Below are positions 7,435 through 17,018 of a DNA stretch of 64,000 bases, in pieces. The stretch lies in NCBI GenBank assembly GCA_910585095.1, contig CAJUBU010000016.1:1-64000 (forward strand), written 5' to 3'. The notes under the pieces are model-generated. The model searched no databases, had not been told where the DNA came from, and worked only from the letters and a program-made list of their open reading frames with translations. A program made the position numbers and the translations under genes. The stretch comes from an uncultured Lachnospira sp. (GTDB lineage Bacteria; Bacillota; Clostridia; Lachnospirales; Lachnospiraceae). Within the stretch, counting starts at the first letter, position 1. Each line of letters starts with the position of its first letter.

Positions 7435-10400
7435 TTATGCTTCCTTTACTACTGGCATATTAGAAAATACAGCATAAAGACGCTGTGCAATCTCACCGCC
7501 TAATTCATCTGCCATTGTCATCATACTTTTTCTTATAACAGTCATCATCTCATCTTCAGATTGTGTACTTGAACTATTAATCACAAATTCTGGCGCCATT
7601 TGAACATGAACCTGTATAGTATTGTTTCCACTCTGTTGTGTAATAGGTGTTATTATGCTATTGCTATCCTCTGTACTATCTTCTGCTGCTTTGTTATAGT
7701 CAATAGGTGCGTCTTTTATTGCTTCATTTAATAAATGATAATCACCCATATTTTTAACAACATAAGAACTTCCTACAATGCCACCTGCTGCATAAGCGCC
7801 AACACCCAATATTTTGCCGACTTCTTCATACAAGCTCATTGCTCTGTTTCTTCTACCTGGCACAAGAGGAATAATGGCTTCTGGTCCTTCTTCACCTACC
7901 CATGAAAGCTGCTTGCCACTAACATAACCACCTGTTGCCTTATGCTGCCCACTGGAAACTGTTGTAGTATCTTCTGGTAAACTTGTAATATTGTATTTTG
8001 GTGTTATATTGACTGTGGGATTTACACTAAATGGACTCATTGTTGCTATATTAAGGGCGGTCTGTAATGTGGTTTTCAATATTGAAGAATAACCAGATAT
8101 ACTTGATGAAGCACCTTCATTTAAATACTCACCTAAAGCAGCACCTGTTTTTTGCCATTCTCCTGTTACTTTTTCATAAAATTCATCTGGAATTGGTTTA
8201 TACCCTTTATACCACGACATCATGTTATCAGAATCATCTTTTATAGAAGCTTCCATCATCTTATCAAGACTACCGCTCATATAAGTATTTCTAAAATCAG
8301 ATACTACTGATGGGTCAAGATTTTTCTCCAATGCATCATGAATCTGTTGTGCAGAATTTCTCATTGCTGTATCAAGATTTTCCCCTGATAATCCATCAAG
8401 AATAGGGTCTAATATGCTCCAATCACTATCTGCCCCTACAAGATGCTGCTGTTTTCCAACAATATTTTCAAACATCTTTGTATTAAAGTTATCCCAATCA
8501 ATAGCTTCCATAATTTCATCTGTTGTTGGAACACTCTTTTTATAAGATTGTAATATTTGTTCTTTAACTGTTTGTGGAACACTCTCTGCTGTCGTTTTTA
8601 ATATTGATTGTATATTAGTTAATGTGTTTTTATCAAGACCACCTAAATCAAACATATCTTTTATAAAATTTTCATCCCATGCACTTACATCTGGTCTTTT
8701 TAACATTGCATTCTTAAAGGCTATCTGTAACTTTTCTGCTATCGTTCCCTCTAAATTAGGTAAAATTCCATCAAGTCGACTTCCAAATGCATCTGCTATG
8801 GTTTGTAAATTAAATGATGTAACATTTGAATCAGATTTTGACATATTTAAAACATATGCTTCTTCTATATCTTCTTTTTGTTGCTTTGCTTCTTCTATTT
8901 CTTCTGGTGTAATATCTTCTTTTGATAATAATAAATTTACACTTTTTAAAGACTCAATCATTGCTTTTTTATTCATTTCTTCTGCTGACTTTTTATATAC
9001 ATTAAGCTGCTCTTGCAAACTTGCAAATGTTTCTGGAGTCAACTCTGCGCCACTAGCCTTAAATTGAATACCTATTGCTTCAAGTTCTGCTTCATTCTGT
9101 GCTTCTGTAAGTTTATTTGTAATATCTGATATTTGTTGTTGTAAATTAATAATTTCTTTGGATTCATCAAGAGTAATTACACCATCTGACAATGCAATTT
9201 CTATTGAATTGCTTAACTGCTTACTAATACTATCTATCTGTTCTATAAAATGATTATACATAGAATCCAAATTTGCCGTATCTGCATCTTCCCCCATAAA
9301 CAATTTCAAAGCAACTGTAGCTTCATAATGGTTATTTTCTATATACAATCGTGCATTTTTTACAAATGTATCTACTGTTTGTTTATAATTATCCCTCTCT
9401 ATTTCAGATAATTCTATACCAAGACTCACTTTCCAGTTTTCGCGCTTTATATCTACAACAGAAGATTTTAGAGCTTCTAGTGAACTTTCAGTTTTGACTA
9501 CTGCTGCATTAAATTCTTCTAATCCCTGTTTCATTCCCTTAAAAGTGATTTCCTCTGCCATCTTTTTAATTTCAGTAAATGATAACTTAATATTTCCAAA
9601 TGCCTTATTCATTACATCTGCACAGGATTCTTGAAACATCTTTACATATTCTTCTGCACTTAATTGTGTATCTTGTAATGCGTATTTAAGTTCTTTGTTA
9701 GCAAATTTTGAATTTTTGTCAATTGTTATACCAGTAGCTGCATATACAGCCTGTACTTTATCAGACATAGCTTGCATTTCTTGAACATTTGCTTGATAAT
9801 CTTTTTTAATTTTATCACCTGCCAACCAGCCAGCAATTCCACCAATGCCTGCACCTATTAATGTACCTACACCTGGCAATACAAGTGTACCGATAGCAGC
9901 TCCTACACCAGTTGCACCAGCTTCTATGCCTGCTGACAATCCATGAGTTTTGACTTCTTCTTTATTATCAGATGTTAAGGCTTTATATGCATCTATACCT
10001 GCATTTATTAATGATGCACCTGCAACAACTCCACCTGTTACTGCTCCTGCTCCTGCAAGTGCTGCCATTCCTCCTGACATAGTTCCAGCTGTACTGCCAA
10101 AATACAAAGCAGCTTTATTACCTGGATTTAGTGCATACCCGACATTAGCTAATTTACCAAGAATGCCACTGCCATTAACCATAGCATTTCCTGTAGAACC
10201 AAGTAACAGCCTTGCATTAGAAATTCCTGTTTCTGGATTCACTCCAAATAATCCCTTTCCAACGCTTGCTGCTCCTCTTCCCAAACCGATAAATGGTCTT
10301 GCTATTTTTCCTAAAAGCAATGCTGAAAAAAGTGAAGATAACCCTGCACTTTCTCCGCCTGGCAGAAGTTTACTTGCATTGGAAAACAGATTTTTCAAAG

Positions 10401-10785
10401 CTTCTCCTAGTTTATACATTACTGCCCCTGCATCAAATCCTTGCGAAAAACCTTTTGCAAAAGAAGCGCCAATTGACACCCCTTCGTCTACGGTTTCTGA
10501 TATATCAATACCTAACAGTGTCATTAATCCAAACTTTAAACCTGAACCTATCCCTTTACCAATATCTTTTGCTATATTAGCAAATGTTGCCTTGCCTGTT
10601 GTATTCCACCATTCAGTAAATGGCTGTGCTATAAACTCATCCCATAAAATATGCACCTTTCCAAAAAAGTCTGCATTTTGCCATTCTTTGGTATCTACTA
10701 TCTTATTAAATTTACGTTTCATACGCTCTATTTTTTTATCAACCCAATCCATCAAACGGTCAAGTCCATCCTCAATGTCTGGCAT
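7435..10785 (-). CDS. Tail tape measure protein, C-terminal part (after an in-frame TGA)
   Basis: This 1116-residue frame begins MPDIEDGLDRLMDWVDKKIERM and contains Gly/Ala-rich membrane-like segments (residues about 170-320), long helical parts (about 330-650) and a GYVSGKQLSWVGEEGPEAII segment near residue 965 that is common in tape measure C-termini. It is in the same frame as the upstream 10798-12108 gene, separated by TGA plus four codons, and the MPDIE start has no good ribosome binding site. The two are best read as one 1557-residue tape measure gene broken by a nonsense codon. The protein sets tail length and enters the host envelope. Confidence 0.85.
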   Translation of the reverse strand: MPDIEDGLDRLMDWVDKKIERMKRKFNKIVDTKEWQNADFFGKVHILWDEFIAQPFTEWWNTTGKATFANIAKDIGKGIGSGLKFGLMTLLGIDISETVDEGVSIGASFAKGFSQGFDAGAVMYKLGEALKNLFSNASKLLPGGESAGLSSLFSALLLGKIARPFIGLGRGAASVGKGLFGVNPETGISNARLLLGSTGNAMVNGSGILGKLANVGYALNPGNKAALYFGSTAGTMSGGMAALAGAGAVTGGVVAGASLINAGIDAYKALTSDNKEEVKTHGLSAGIEAGATGVGAAIGTLVLPGVGTLIGAGIGGIAGWLAGDKIKKDYQANVQEMQAMSDKVQAVYAATGITIDKNSKFANKELKYALQDTQLSAEEYVKMFQESCADVMNKAFGNIKLSFTEIKKMAEEITFKGMKQGLEEFNAAVVKTESSLEALKSSVVDIKRENWKVSLGIELSEIERDNYKQTVDTFVKNARLYIENNHYEATVALKLFMGEDADTANLDSMYNHFIEQIDSISKQLSNSIEIALSDGVITLDESKEIINLQQQISDITNKLTEAQNEAELEAIGIQFKASGAELTPETFASLQEQLNVYKKSAEEMNKKAMIESLKSVNLLLSKEDITPEEIEEAKQQKEDIEEAYVLNMSKSDSNVTSFNLQTIADAFGSRLDGILPNLEGTIAEKLQIAFKNAMLKRPDVSAWDENFIKDMFDLGGLDKNTLTNIQSILKTTAESVPQTVKEQILQSYKKSVPTTDEIMEAIDWDNFNTKMFENIVGKQQHLVGADSDWSILDPILDGLSGENLDTAMRNSAQQIHDALEKNLDPSVVSDFRNTYMSGSLDKMMEASIKDDSDNMMSWYKGYKPIPDEFYEKVTGEWQKTGAALGEYLNEGASSSISGYSSILKTTLQTALNIATMSPFSVNPTVNITPKYNITSLPEDTTTVSSGQHKATGGYVSGKQLSWVGEEGPEAIIPLVPGRRNRAMSLYEEVGKILGVGAYAAGGIVGSSYVVKNMGDYHLLNEAIKDAPIDYNKAAEDSTEDSNSIITPITQQSGNNTIQVHVQMAPEFVINSSSTQSEDEMMTVIRKSMMTMADELGGEIAQRLYAVFSNMPVVKEA

Positions 10786-10797
10786 TAAATCCGTAAG

Positions 10798-12108
10798 TCA
10801 TTTAGCAATCCCTCTTACATAAGGTGATAAGCGCTTTCCAAATGAGATTTTCACACCATCTAACGCACTTTGTAGTTTAATAATAGAACCCTCCAAGTTA
10901 TCTAACATGGTATCTGCCATAGCCTGTGCTGCTCCATCTGCATTATAAATGGCTTCTGTCAATTTATTATAATCATCTTCTGAAGCGTTTAAAATTGCCA
11001 ACAATCCTGCCTGCGCTCTTGTACCTGCTATGGTATTTGCAATATTCGCTTTTTGCTTGTCTGTATAATCAGCTGTGGCTACTCTTAATTCTTTCATAAC
11101 ATCAGTTAATTTTCTTGCTTTTCCTGATGAATCAAAAAAATCAATACCTAATTCCTTGATGGCGTCAGTCGCTCCATTCGTATTGGTTGCCAATCTTGTA
11201 AAAATAGAATTGAGTTCTGTACCTGCTTGTGAGGCATGGATTCCAGTATTTGCTATAAGACCAATCATAATACCAACATCTTCAATGCTATAGCCTAGTG
11301 TACCTGCCATCGCTCCAACATACTTAAAAACCTCTCCCATCTCAGACACATTCGTGTTTGAGTTAGAAGATGCTCTTGCTAAAACATCTGCAAAATGTGT
11401 TGCTTCATTAGCTTGCATCCGAAAGGCAGTCATGGCATCGGTGACAATATTTGATGTTGTTCCTAAATCTTCACCACTGGCGGCTGCCAAGTTTAAAATG
11501 CCCTCAATACCATTCAGCATTTGTTCTGATTTCCAACCCGCCATAGCCATATAATTAAATGCCTCTGCGGATTGTGCTGCTGTAAATTTGGTAGTAGAAC
11601 CCATCTCTTCTGCTTTAGCAGTTAATTTTACCAATTCACTGCTTGTTGCTCCACTCACCGCTTGAACCTTTGACATCGCAGCCTCGAAGTTTTTGTATGT
11701 ATCAATCGTATCTTTTATGCCAAAACTCACTCCGAGAACTGCACCTGCTTGAAAGAGCGGATTTTTTAATATATTTAAAATCCCTCGAACAGGAGCGGTT
11801 ATCAAATCAACTGCCTTCATAGTGACACTAAATGTCTTACTTCCAAAAGACTTTAAACCACTTCCAATGGTTTTAAGTATGGGGGAAACTTTATCTTTTA
11901 CACTAAGTAAAACTTCATATTTTTGCTTTGCCCAGCTTGCTAATGTTTTTTGTGTTTTTTGAGACGATTTTTCATACTGTGTTGTCTTACTGCTTGTTTG
12001 CCGTAATGCTTTATTTAATTTCTGTAATCCATTAATAGTTTGTGTAATCCCTTCGGAGGTTTCATCAACCACCTTCACAGGTATCTCAATTCGTATCGTT
12101 TCAGCCAT
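10798..12108 (-). CDS. Tail tape measure protein, N-terminal part (ends at an in-frame TGA)
   Basis: The ATG at 12108 (MAETIRIEIPVKVVDE) follows GGGGGTG. The product carries the TP901-type tape measure core (about residues 140-420: YKNFEAAMSKVQAVSGAT, then MGSTTKFTAAQSAEAFNYMA). The last codons read YVRGIAK followed by TGA, then LTDLMPDIEDGLDRLMDW in the same frame. Relatives normally have a Trp at that point, so TGG to TGA is the simplest explanation. Without read-through the phage would make only the N-terminal third and could not build a normal tail. Confidence 0.85.
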   Translation of the reverse strand: MAETIRIEIPVKVVDETSEGITQTINGLQKLNKALRQTSSKTTQYEKSSQKTQKTLASWAKQKYEVLLSVKDKVSPILKTIGSGLKSFGSKTFSVTMKAVDLITAPVRGILNILKNPLFQAGAVLGVSFGIKDTIDTYKNFEAAMSKVQAVSGATSSELVKLTAKAEEMGSTTKFTAAQSAEAFNYMAMAGWKSEQMLNGIEGILNLAAASGEDLGTTSNIVTDAMTAFRMQANEATHFADVLARASSNSNTNVSEMGEVFKYVGAMAGTLGYSIEDVGIMIGLIANTGIHASQAGTELNSIFTRLATNTNGATDAIKELGIDFFDSSGKARKLTDVMKELRVATADYTDKQKANIANTIAGTRAQAGLLAILNASEDDYNKLTEAIYNADGAAQAMADTMLDNLEGSIIKLQSALDGVKISFGKRLSPYVRGIAK

Positions 12109-12178
12109 TTTCATCACCCCCTTTTCCTTGTAAAGACTCTAAATAAATTCTTGTGGAAGTTAGCATAAAAATCTGTAT

Positions 12179-12277
12179 TCATTTTGATTTCTGATAAAAT
12201 TCATCTGGTGTAATTCCTGTCCGCTGAAAGATATGGTGCAACAAACAGGTTTTGCCACCAGCTTCAATTAGTTTTTT
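12179..12277 (-). other. -1 frameshift extension of the tail assembly chaperone
   Basis: The chaperone gene ends GTA AAA AAC TAA. The heptamer A AAA AAC (12271-12277) is a classic -1 slippery site. After slipping, the frame continues about 31 codons to a TGA at 12179-12181, giving LIEAGGKTCLLHHIFQRTG and GITPDEFYQKSK. This is the gpG/gpGT-type arrangement known in tailed phages, placed as usual just before the tape measure gene. Confidence 0.8.
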
Positions 12278-12828
12278 ACAACTTCCTCCATGTTATTATC
12301 ATACCCGCTTAAAGTATCAATACATTCTAAAACTCTATCTTTTTCTCCTGCCTTTAAGCTGTATTCAATCACATCTAACCCATTCATAATCTGTAAGCCT
12401 TTCGCTCTTAAAGCTTCCCAGATTTTTTTGTTATCCCATAATTTTTCTTTATACTCATCCGTTGTTGCTGTATAAATAAGCAAATCTCGATATTTCACAC
12501 TGTTTGTTTCCTCTGGCAACTTCATACCAAACTGTTTATTACGCACATACTTTGTATATTTCTTTTTACATCGGTCATATTCTTCCTCTGAAAGAGGTCG
12601 AATATCAAATGCAAAGTACACCCTGCCGCCTCTTGCAATTTCAATATGCTGTACTTCATCACTTGTGTAACTAGCTGCATCAATTAATCCTTGAATAAAA
12701 TCGTCCTCATAAACTCTCATTTGTGCTTTGGTCTCTTCTTTATCAAAAGATACCTCTTGAATTGAACTGGTTGTTTCTGTCATATTCTCTACAAATCCTA
12801 CCGTTGCTTCTACTTTATTATCTGTCAT
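12268..12828 (-). CDS. Tail assembly chaperone (XkdN-like), zero-frame product
   Basis: The 186-residue acidic protein lies between the tube and tape measure genes, the fixed place of the tail assembly chaperone. The central part (IEIARGGRVYFAFDIRPLSEEEY, residues about 62-84) and the C-terminal helical part are as in XkdN-like proteins. The ATG at 12828 follows AGGAGGATTGTT. The last codons form a -1 slippery site that adds a short extension in a fraction of products. The short and long forms coat the tape measure during tail assembly. Confidence 0.85.
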   Translation of the reverse strand: MTDNKVEATVGFVENMTETTSSIQEVSFDKEETKAQMRVYEDDFIQGLIDAASYTSDEVQHIEIARGGRVYFAFDIRPLSEEEYDRCKKKYTKYVRNKQFGMKLPEETNSVKYRDLLIYTATTDEYKEKLWDNKKIWEALRAKGLQIMNGLDVIEYSLKAGEKDRVLECIDTLSGYDNNMEEVVKN

Positions 12829-12865
12829 AACAATCCTCCTAATAATAAAAAAATAAAATTAAAAA

Positions 12866-12930
12866 AGAGAACTTAAAAAATCTACCTTTTCAAAAATACA
12901 AATTTTAAAATGTAGATTTCTATGTTCTCT
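12866..12930 (-). terminator. Long interrupted inverted repeat between tube and chaperone genes
   Basis: AGAGAAC (12866-12872) pairs with GTTCTCT (12924-12930), and AATCTAC further in pairs with GTAGATT. It may act as a partial terminator or an mRNA end that lowers expression downstream of the abundant tube and sheath proteins. The effect is inferred. Confidence 0.5.
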
Positions 12931-12955
12931 TATCCATATTACACATATAGTTCTT

Positions 12956-13414
12956 TTAGTTTATATCAAGTAAACTCTGTAAAGCTGGCGGCTTATTAAC
13001 TGCAAAATTCCAATTTCTCTTAATTACATCACCCGTTGTCACATTTTGTAAATCAACCTGACCCGATGGGACACACTCACTATATACAACACGTTGTTCT
13101 GAGCCATTTCTTCCCACAAGAACCCCTTGGAGGCTCCAATAAGGCATTTGTTGTTCTTTCATCGCTTTAAAAATCTCTTGAATAAATGCATCATCTTCTA
13201 CAACAACCTGTGACATGGTTAGAGTCACTTTAAAAGTATTGGCTGTTTCAAGTTCCTGTGCATTTCCTAGCACCGAATATGAAGCATTATTAAAAGACAC
13301 ATTGGATGAAAACGATTCAACAGTTGCTAATAACACCCCATCTTGATTATAAAATGCTCCATCTTTACCTGTTCTTGCATATCTTGAATCCCCTGAAGCT
13401 CTCTCATTAATCAT
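12956..13414 (-). CDS. Phage tail tube protein (XkdM-like)
   Basis: A 152-residue protein starting MINERASGDSRYARTGKDG, the typical start of XkdM-like tube proteins, with GVLLATVESFSSNVSF and a C-terminal VTTGDVIKRNWNFAVN. These form the inner tube that is driven through the cell envelope when the sheath contracts. It follows the sheath gene directly. The frame is intact and about the family length. Confidence 0.9.
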   Translation of the reverse strand: MINERASGDSRYARTGKDGAFYNQDGVLLATVESFSSNVSFNNASYSVLGNAQELETANTFKVTLTMSQVVVEDDAFIQEIFKAMKEQQMPYWSLQGVLVGRNGSEQRVVYSECVPSGQVDLQNVTTGDVIKRNWNFAVNKPPALQSLLDIN

Positions 13415-13433
13415 AGTGTTTTACCTCTCTTTC

Positions 13434-14840
13434 TTAAATTGTTGTTCCAAACTGAAATTGGTAGGTTAAATAAATATGTTCCATGCTATCCTTATCAATA
13501 ACAGCAATATCAAACCATGCACTATCTCCATTTGCTTTATAGGTCAAACTTTCTGATACGATGCAAGAAACAAGTTTTCCTTCAGATACCATAGCAGTAC
13601 CAACAGCCTGTAACTGGCTAATAATAGTCGCTCTGCCATTCTTATCATTATCAATCTTGCCGACCAAATTATCGGCTGTTACATTCATTCTGCGTATTAG
13701 CTCAAATCGAGTTTTTACTCGCCTAATTTTTTTCCAGCCATCATCTTGATTATCGGCTGGCGTGATAAGCGTGTTGATGGCATTATCAATCCAAACTTGT
13801 TTAGCACTATTGTAACTAAGTACAAGACAGCCTTTCTTTTGAGCTGCTACAATCTGTGAATTGGTTAGTCGCTCTAAAATTTCAGTAAATCCCTGTATAA
13901 CGGTATGTGTCAATGAAGTATTGGAAGCACATGCACCAATCAAACCAGCAAATCTTGCAGCAGTCTGATATCCGTCAATTTCCTTTCCCTGTTCACTCAT
14001 ATGTGCATTCAAAACATAGTGCATTTTTTCATCATTAAACGCTGCTGCATGTTCCTGTCTTGTTTCAAGCTCTACGGTATGTTTTTCTGCTACAACTGCC
14101 TGTGCTAATGTTCCAGCATGGAAGATACGATTAACGAAAGCTTGCAACAAAAGATGAACAGCTGTATCTTCTGTATCCACACAGATGGTATTAAAATCAA
14201 ACGGTTCTACAACAACAAAAGCATTGGAATAATCACTTATTGTTGCTTGTGGGTCTGTACCATCTGTAAATACACTCTGTGACACAACTTGCAAAATGAC
14301 CTCTTCCTTTTCACTTTTTAGCTCTGCTTTAAACTTTTTAGAAGATAAAAACGCCTCAACCAGCGCTGCTGCTTCTTTTCCCCCTGCTGCAAACTCAACC
14401 TTTTCAAATTCTGTTGTTCCAGCATAAATAATACATTCTTTTAATGTATTATCTGATAATTTTTCCCGAATAGTAACAGTAAATGCTTTTTTACCTGGAT
14501 AATTGGCAGTAATGGTTACTGCTGCCTCACCTTCGTTGTCGTTCAGTGTAACGGTTGCTGTGGTGCCTCCATTTCCCACTCTGCAAGCAATGATTGTCTT
14601 TGCGCCGCCATTAATCGCCTCCTGAATGGCATCAGTTGTGCCTCCATTGCCAAAAACATCCATGTAATTATCCGTAGCGCTCAATTCTATTGCTGTATTC
14701 ATAGGTCCAAAGTCCGATTTAAAAAGAACTGCTGTAACACCGCTTATAATATCTGCTTGTGCATTGGTATCTTTCTTTTGAATGTTAAAATATGCACCTG
14801 GTCTTATCTTTGTTTCTCCAACAATATAGGTTTCTGCCAT
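13434..14840 (-). CDS. Phage tail sheath protein (XkdK-like)
   Basis: The 468-residue product has the sheath layout: an N-terminal RPGAYFNIQ, an internal insertion domain (residues about 100-200), a central MHYVLNAHMSEQGKEIDGYQTAARFAG region, and a C-terminal domain with VGKIDNDKNGRATIISQLQ. This establishes a contractile (myovirus-like) tail. The ATG at 14840 follows GGAGGTTTTGTAATC. It is followed by the tube gene as in PBSX. Confidence 0.93.
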   Translation of the reverse strand: MAETYIVGETKIRPGAYFNIQKKDTNAQADIISGVTAVLFKSDFGPMNTAIELSATDNYMDVFGNGGTTDAIQEAINGGAKTIIACRVGNGGTTATVTLNDNEGEAAVTITANYPGKKAFTVTIREKLSDNTLKECIIYAGTTEFEKVEFAAGGKEAAALVEAFLSSKKFKAELKSEKEEVILQVVSQSVFTDGTDPQATISDYSNAFVVVEPFDFNTICVDTEDTAVHLLLQAFVNRIFHAGTLAQAVVAEKHTVELETRQEHAAAFNDEKMHYVLNAHMSEQGKEIDGYQTAARFAGLIGACASNTSLTHTVIQGFTEILERLTNSQIVAAQKKGCLVLSYNSAKQVWIDNAINTLITPADNQDDGWKKIRRVKTRFELIRRMNVTADNLVGKIDNDKNGRATIISQLQAVGTAMVSEGKLVSCIVSESLTYKANGDSAWFDIAVIDKDSMEHIYLTYQFQFGTTI

Positions 14841-14842
14841 GA

Positions 14843-15139
14843 TTACAAAACCTCCATTTCCATAAATTTTTTAATGATTTCTTTTGCTTTAGAAATTGTA
14901 CACGATTTGATTGCAGCTGCTTTTAATGCCGCTATTGCACATTCTGTTCGCACATCAAATAATGATTCTGCATTTGCGGACAATTCCTCTACTGTATAAA
15001 CGGATTCTATCGGTTTCACTGCTTCCGTTTGCTTTATAGATTGCATTTTCGCTGCTTCAGGCTTTGTTTTTGCCTCTATCCTTTCTTTTTCTGCTTTACT
15101 GTCTGTTTCAGTAGTTATAATCTTTTCTTTTGGTGTCAT
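14843..15139 (-). CDS. Small tail protein upstream of sheath
   Basis: About 98 residues starting MTPKEKIITTETDSK if the ATG at 15139 is used; a GTG at 15151 is also possible behind the same GGAGG. The N-terminal half is charged and low in complexity. The C-terminal half (VYTVEELSANAESLFDVRTECAIAAL) is a conserved-looking helical unit. A small protein of this kind often lies just before the sheath gene in clostridial PBSX-like phages. Its function is unknown. Confidence 0.7.
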   Translation of the reverse strand: MTPKEKIITTETDSKAEKERIEAKTKPEAAKMQSIKQTEAVKPIESVYTVEELSANAESLFDVRTECAIAALKAAAIKSCTISKAKEIIKKFMEMEVL

Positions 15140-15154
15140 AATCTGCACCACCTC

Positions 15155-16033
15155 CTAATGATAATTGACTTCTGTATAATTTAATTCATATGGTTTTGCC
15201 TTATATCGAAGCAATCCATATCTGCCATTAATAAAAATCTGTCCATCTTTAAGATAATCCGATTTATTATTCATCTGTACATGTTTTATAAACATAGGCG
15301 ACTTATCCAACATGATAATTTCGCCATCAAGGGATAACTGTCTTGTTATATCTACTGCCATTTTTAATCGAATTTCATTATCAGGGCATAAAATATGGAC
15401 GGCAATTTTGCCGTCCTGCCATGCTACGGTATTCGTTTCTTTTGCCAATTCTACATGACTTAACCTGCTATAAATAACAGGCGCTTCTTTTGTCGCTTTC
15501 GTTATTTCCTGCATCCTATCAAACCCTACAACAACACAATCAGGATATAATTCTTTAAGATACCTGTTTGTTGCAACAATGGGGTCTGGGTCTGTTGTTT
15601 CCCCATTTGCATACTCTAAAATGTCAAATCGAATTTCAGACCCAATAATTAAGTTATTTTTAACCTCTACCATCTCAAAGGCATCGGTTCTTGCCCATGT
15701 AAAAGCATATACAGAACTTCCACTTGTCTTTAATAAAACATCTTTTAAACAATTCCTTATTACTGGCTCTATTTGTTCTGGCATAATGGCATTTTGTGTA
15801 TTTTGACAGTACAACCATACTGACAGAGTACCTACGCTATTACGTTCCTCATTTGCCTGCAAATCAAAACTATAAACCAACTGTGGATATTGTGATTTTC
15901 CCTGCCATCCCATTTGGTTTATAGCTGGCGGTTCGGTGTTGAAAATAGCTGGTTTGTTAGAAAATTGTGCAAGCTGTGACACCAGTTCCTTTGATTCTAC
16001 AAATTGTTTATAAATCAATTCTTCCAATGTCAT
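15155..16033 (-). CDS. Probable tail completion / tail terminator protein
   Basis: A 292-residue protein located between the connector genes and the sheath gene. It holds two similar-sized parts; the first has QYPQLVYSFDLQANEERNSV near residue 48, typical of head-tail joining proteins that cap the tail. The ATG overlaps the stop of the upstream gene. The role is inferred from gene order. No catalytic motif is seen. Confidence 0.6.
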   Translation of the reverse strand: MTLEELIYKQFVESKELVSQLAQFSNKPAIFNTEPPAINQMGWQGKSQYPQLVYSFDLQANEERNSVGTLSVWLYCQNTQNAIMPEQIEPVIRNCLKDVLLKTSGSSVYAFTWARTDAFEMVEVKNNLIIGSEIRFDILEYANGETTDPDPIVATNRYLKELYPDCVVVGFDRMQEITKATKEAPVIYSRLSHVELAKETNTVAWQDGKIAVHILCPDNEIRLKMAVDITRQLSLDGEIIMLDKSPMFIKHVQMNNKSDYLKDGQIFINGRYGLLRYKAKPYELNYTEVNYH

Positions 16034-16473
16034 TATACGCTATTTTCCTCCATTTCTTGGAATATACGAATATCCTTCATATCCTGATTGTTTGTATTAC
16101 TATTTTCATTGTTTAGATTAATGCTTTTATCATTTTCATTATCTGTATTACTATCTTTATCATGTATATTCTTATCCTCTGAATTTGTACCATCATCTGT
16201 TGGTTTTGGATATTCGTAAACTTCAGATAAATCGGCAGAATATCGAATCTGCCAGTCCCCAGCTGCCACTTCTTTTGCATTGATAAAAAAATGATTGGTT
16301 ACATTCCCTATTCTGGGATGGTATTGTACAATCATTTCTTTTTCAGTAATTGCTGTAACAAAACCACTAATACCACATTTCCATGAAACATGCTTTGCAT
16401 AGACAAGCATACCTGTTTTTATTTCAGAAGTATTTAGTACACATTCTGGCTTTTCTATGATTAATTCCATCAC
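16033..16473 (-). CDS. Connector-region protein with Asn/Asp-rich tail (DUF5026-like)
   Basis: A 146-residue protein. Residues 1-90 are an ordered domain (IKTGMLVYAKHVSWKCGISG, then IVQYHPRIGNVTNHF). The C-terminal 50 residues are low-complexity Asn, Asp, Lys and Ser. It lies between the HK97 gp10-like protein and the tail completion protein. The family is uncharacterised; similarity to DUF5026 is my recollection. Confidence 0.6.
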   Translation of the reverse strand: MMELIIEKPECVLNTSEIKTGMLVYAKHVSWKCGISGFVTAITEKEMIVQYHPRIGNVTNHFFINAKEVAAGDWQIRYSADLSEVYEYPKPTDDGTNSEDKNIHDKDSNTDNENDKSINLNNENSNTNNQDMKDIRIFQEMEENSV

Positions 16474-16479
16474 TGCCTC

Positions 16480-16944
16480 CTATGAATAATCTTCATTCAA
16501 TATTTTACAAATTTCTGGTGCTGCCTGTTCTTTTATCTTTTCCATATAAGGTCTTGGCTGCATTTTTGCTGTACCTTTTTCAAGGTACTGAGCATATGGT
16601 GTATTGCTTTCAATATAAGTCACAATTTCTGTTTTATTAGATGACGTTCCAACTTTTTCAACTCCAGCAGACCATTGAAGCCTTAATGCCCCTGTTCTTC
16701 TTGCTGGTGCTTCGCCTGCCGCTGACGCACGATAAAGCTGTCCGCCTCTTAATTTATGTCCATAATCCTTTAACAACTTTCGCGTGGATTTGGTTCTGCT
16801 CTTACCATATGTACTTGGCTTTTTATATACTCTACCACTGCGATTCCCTTTTAATACTTCCAATTCGGCAGTTCTTAAAGCATTAGCAACTCTTGTTCCT
16901 CTAGTAAGCACTTTTCTATTAATATCTTTTGTCATTTCCGACAC
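16480..16944 (-). CDS. HK97 gp10-like head-tail connector protein
   Basis: The frame given starts at a GTG (16944). It ends with TPYAQYLEKGTAKMQPRPYMEK, which is the signature of HK97 gp10-like tail completion proteins, and has RRTGALRLQW in the centre. Protein-like sequence in the same frame (KLWVKIEELDSNGKTKTVEK) continues upstream to about 17015, without an ATG. An ATG in another frame at that place (ATGGGTAAAAAT) would fit if one G were removed, so the true start may be about 70 bp upstream and frameshifted. Confidence 0.75.
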   Translation of the reverse strand: MSEMTKDINRKVLTRGTRVANALRTAELEVLKGNRSGRVYKKPSTYGKSRTKSTRKLLKDYGHKLRGGQLYRASAAGEAPARRTGALRLQWSAGVEKVGTSSNKTEIVTYIESNTPYAQYLEKGTAKMQPRPYMEKIKEQAAPEICKILNEDYS

Positions 16945-17018
16945 TTTTGCCTTAACTGCTTTCTCAACTGTCTTCGTCTTTCCATTGGAATCCAGTTCTT
17001 CTATTTTTACCCATAATT

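Noticed and set aside
9950..10822. A 290-residue plus-strand frame rich in Pro and Ala inside the tape measure gene
   Set aside because: It lies opposite a Gly/Ala-rich membrane-like stretch of the tape measure protein, whose codons produce long mirror frames. It has no ribosome binding site or recognisable motif.
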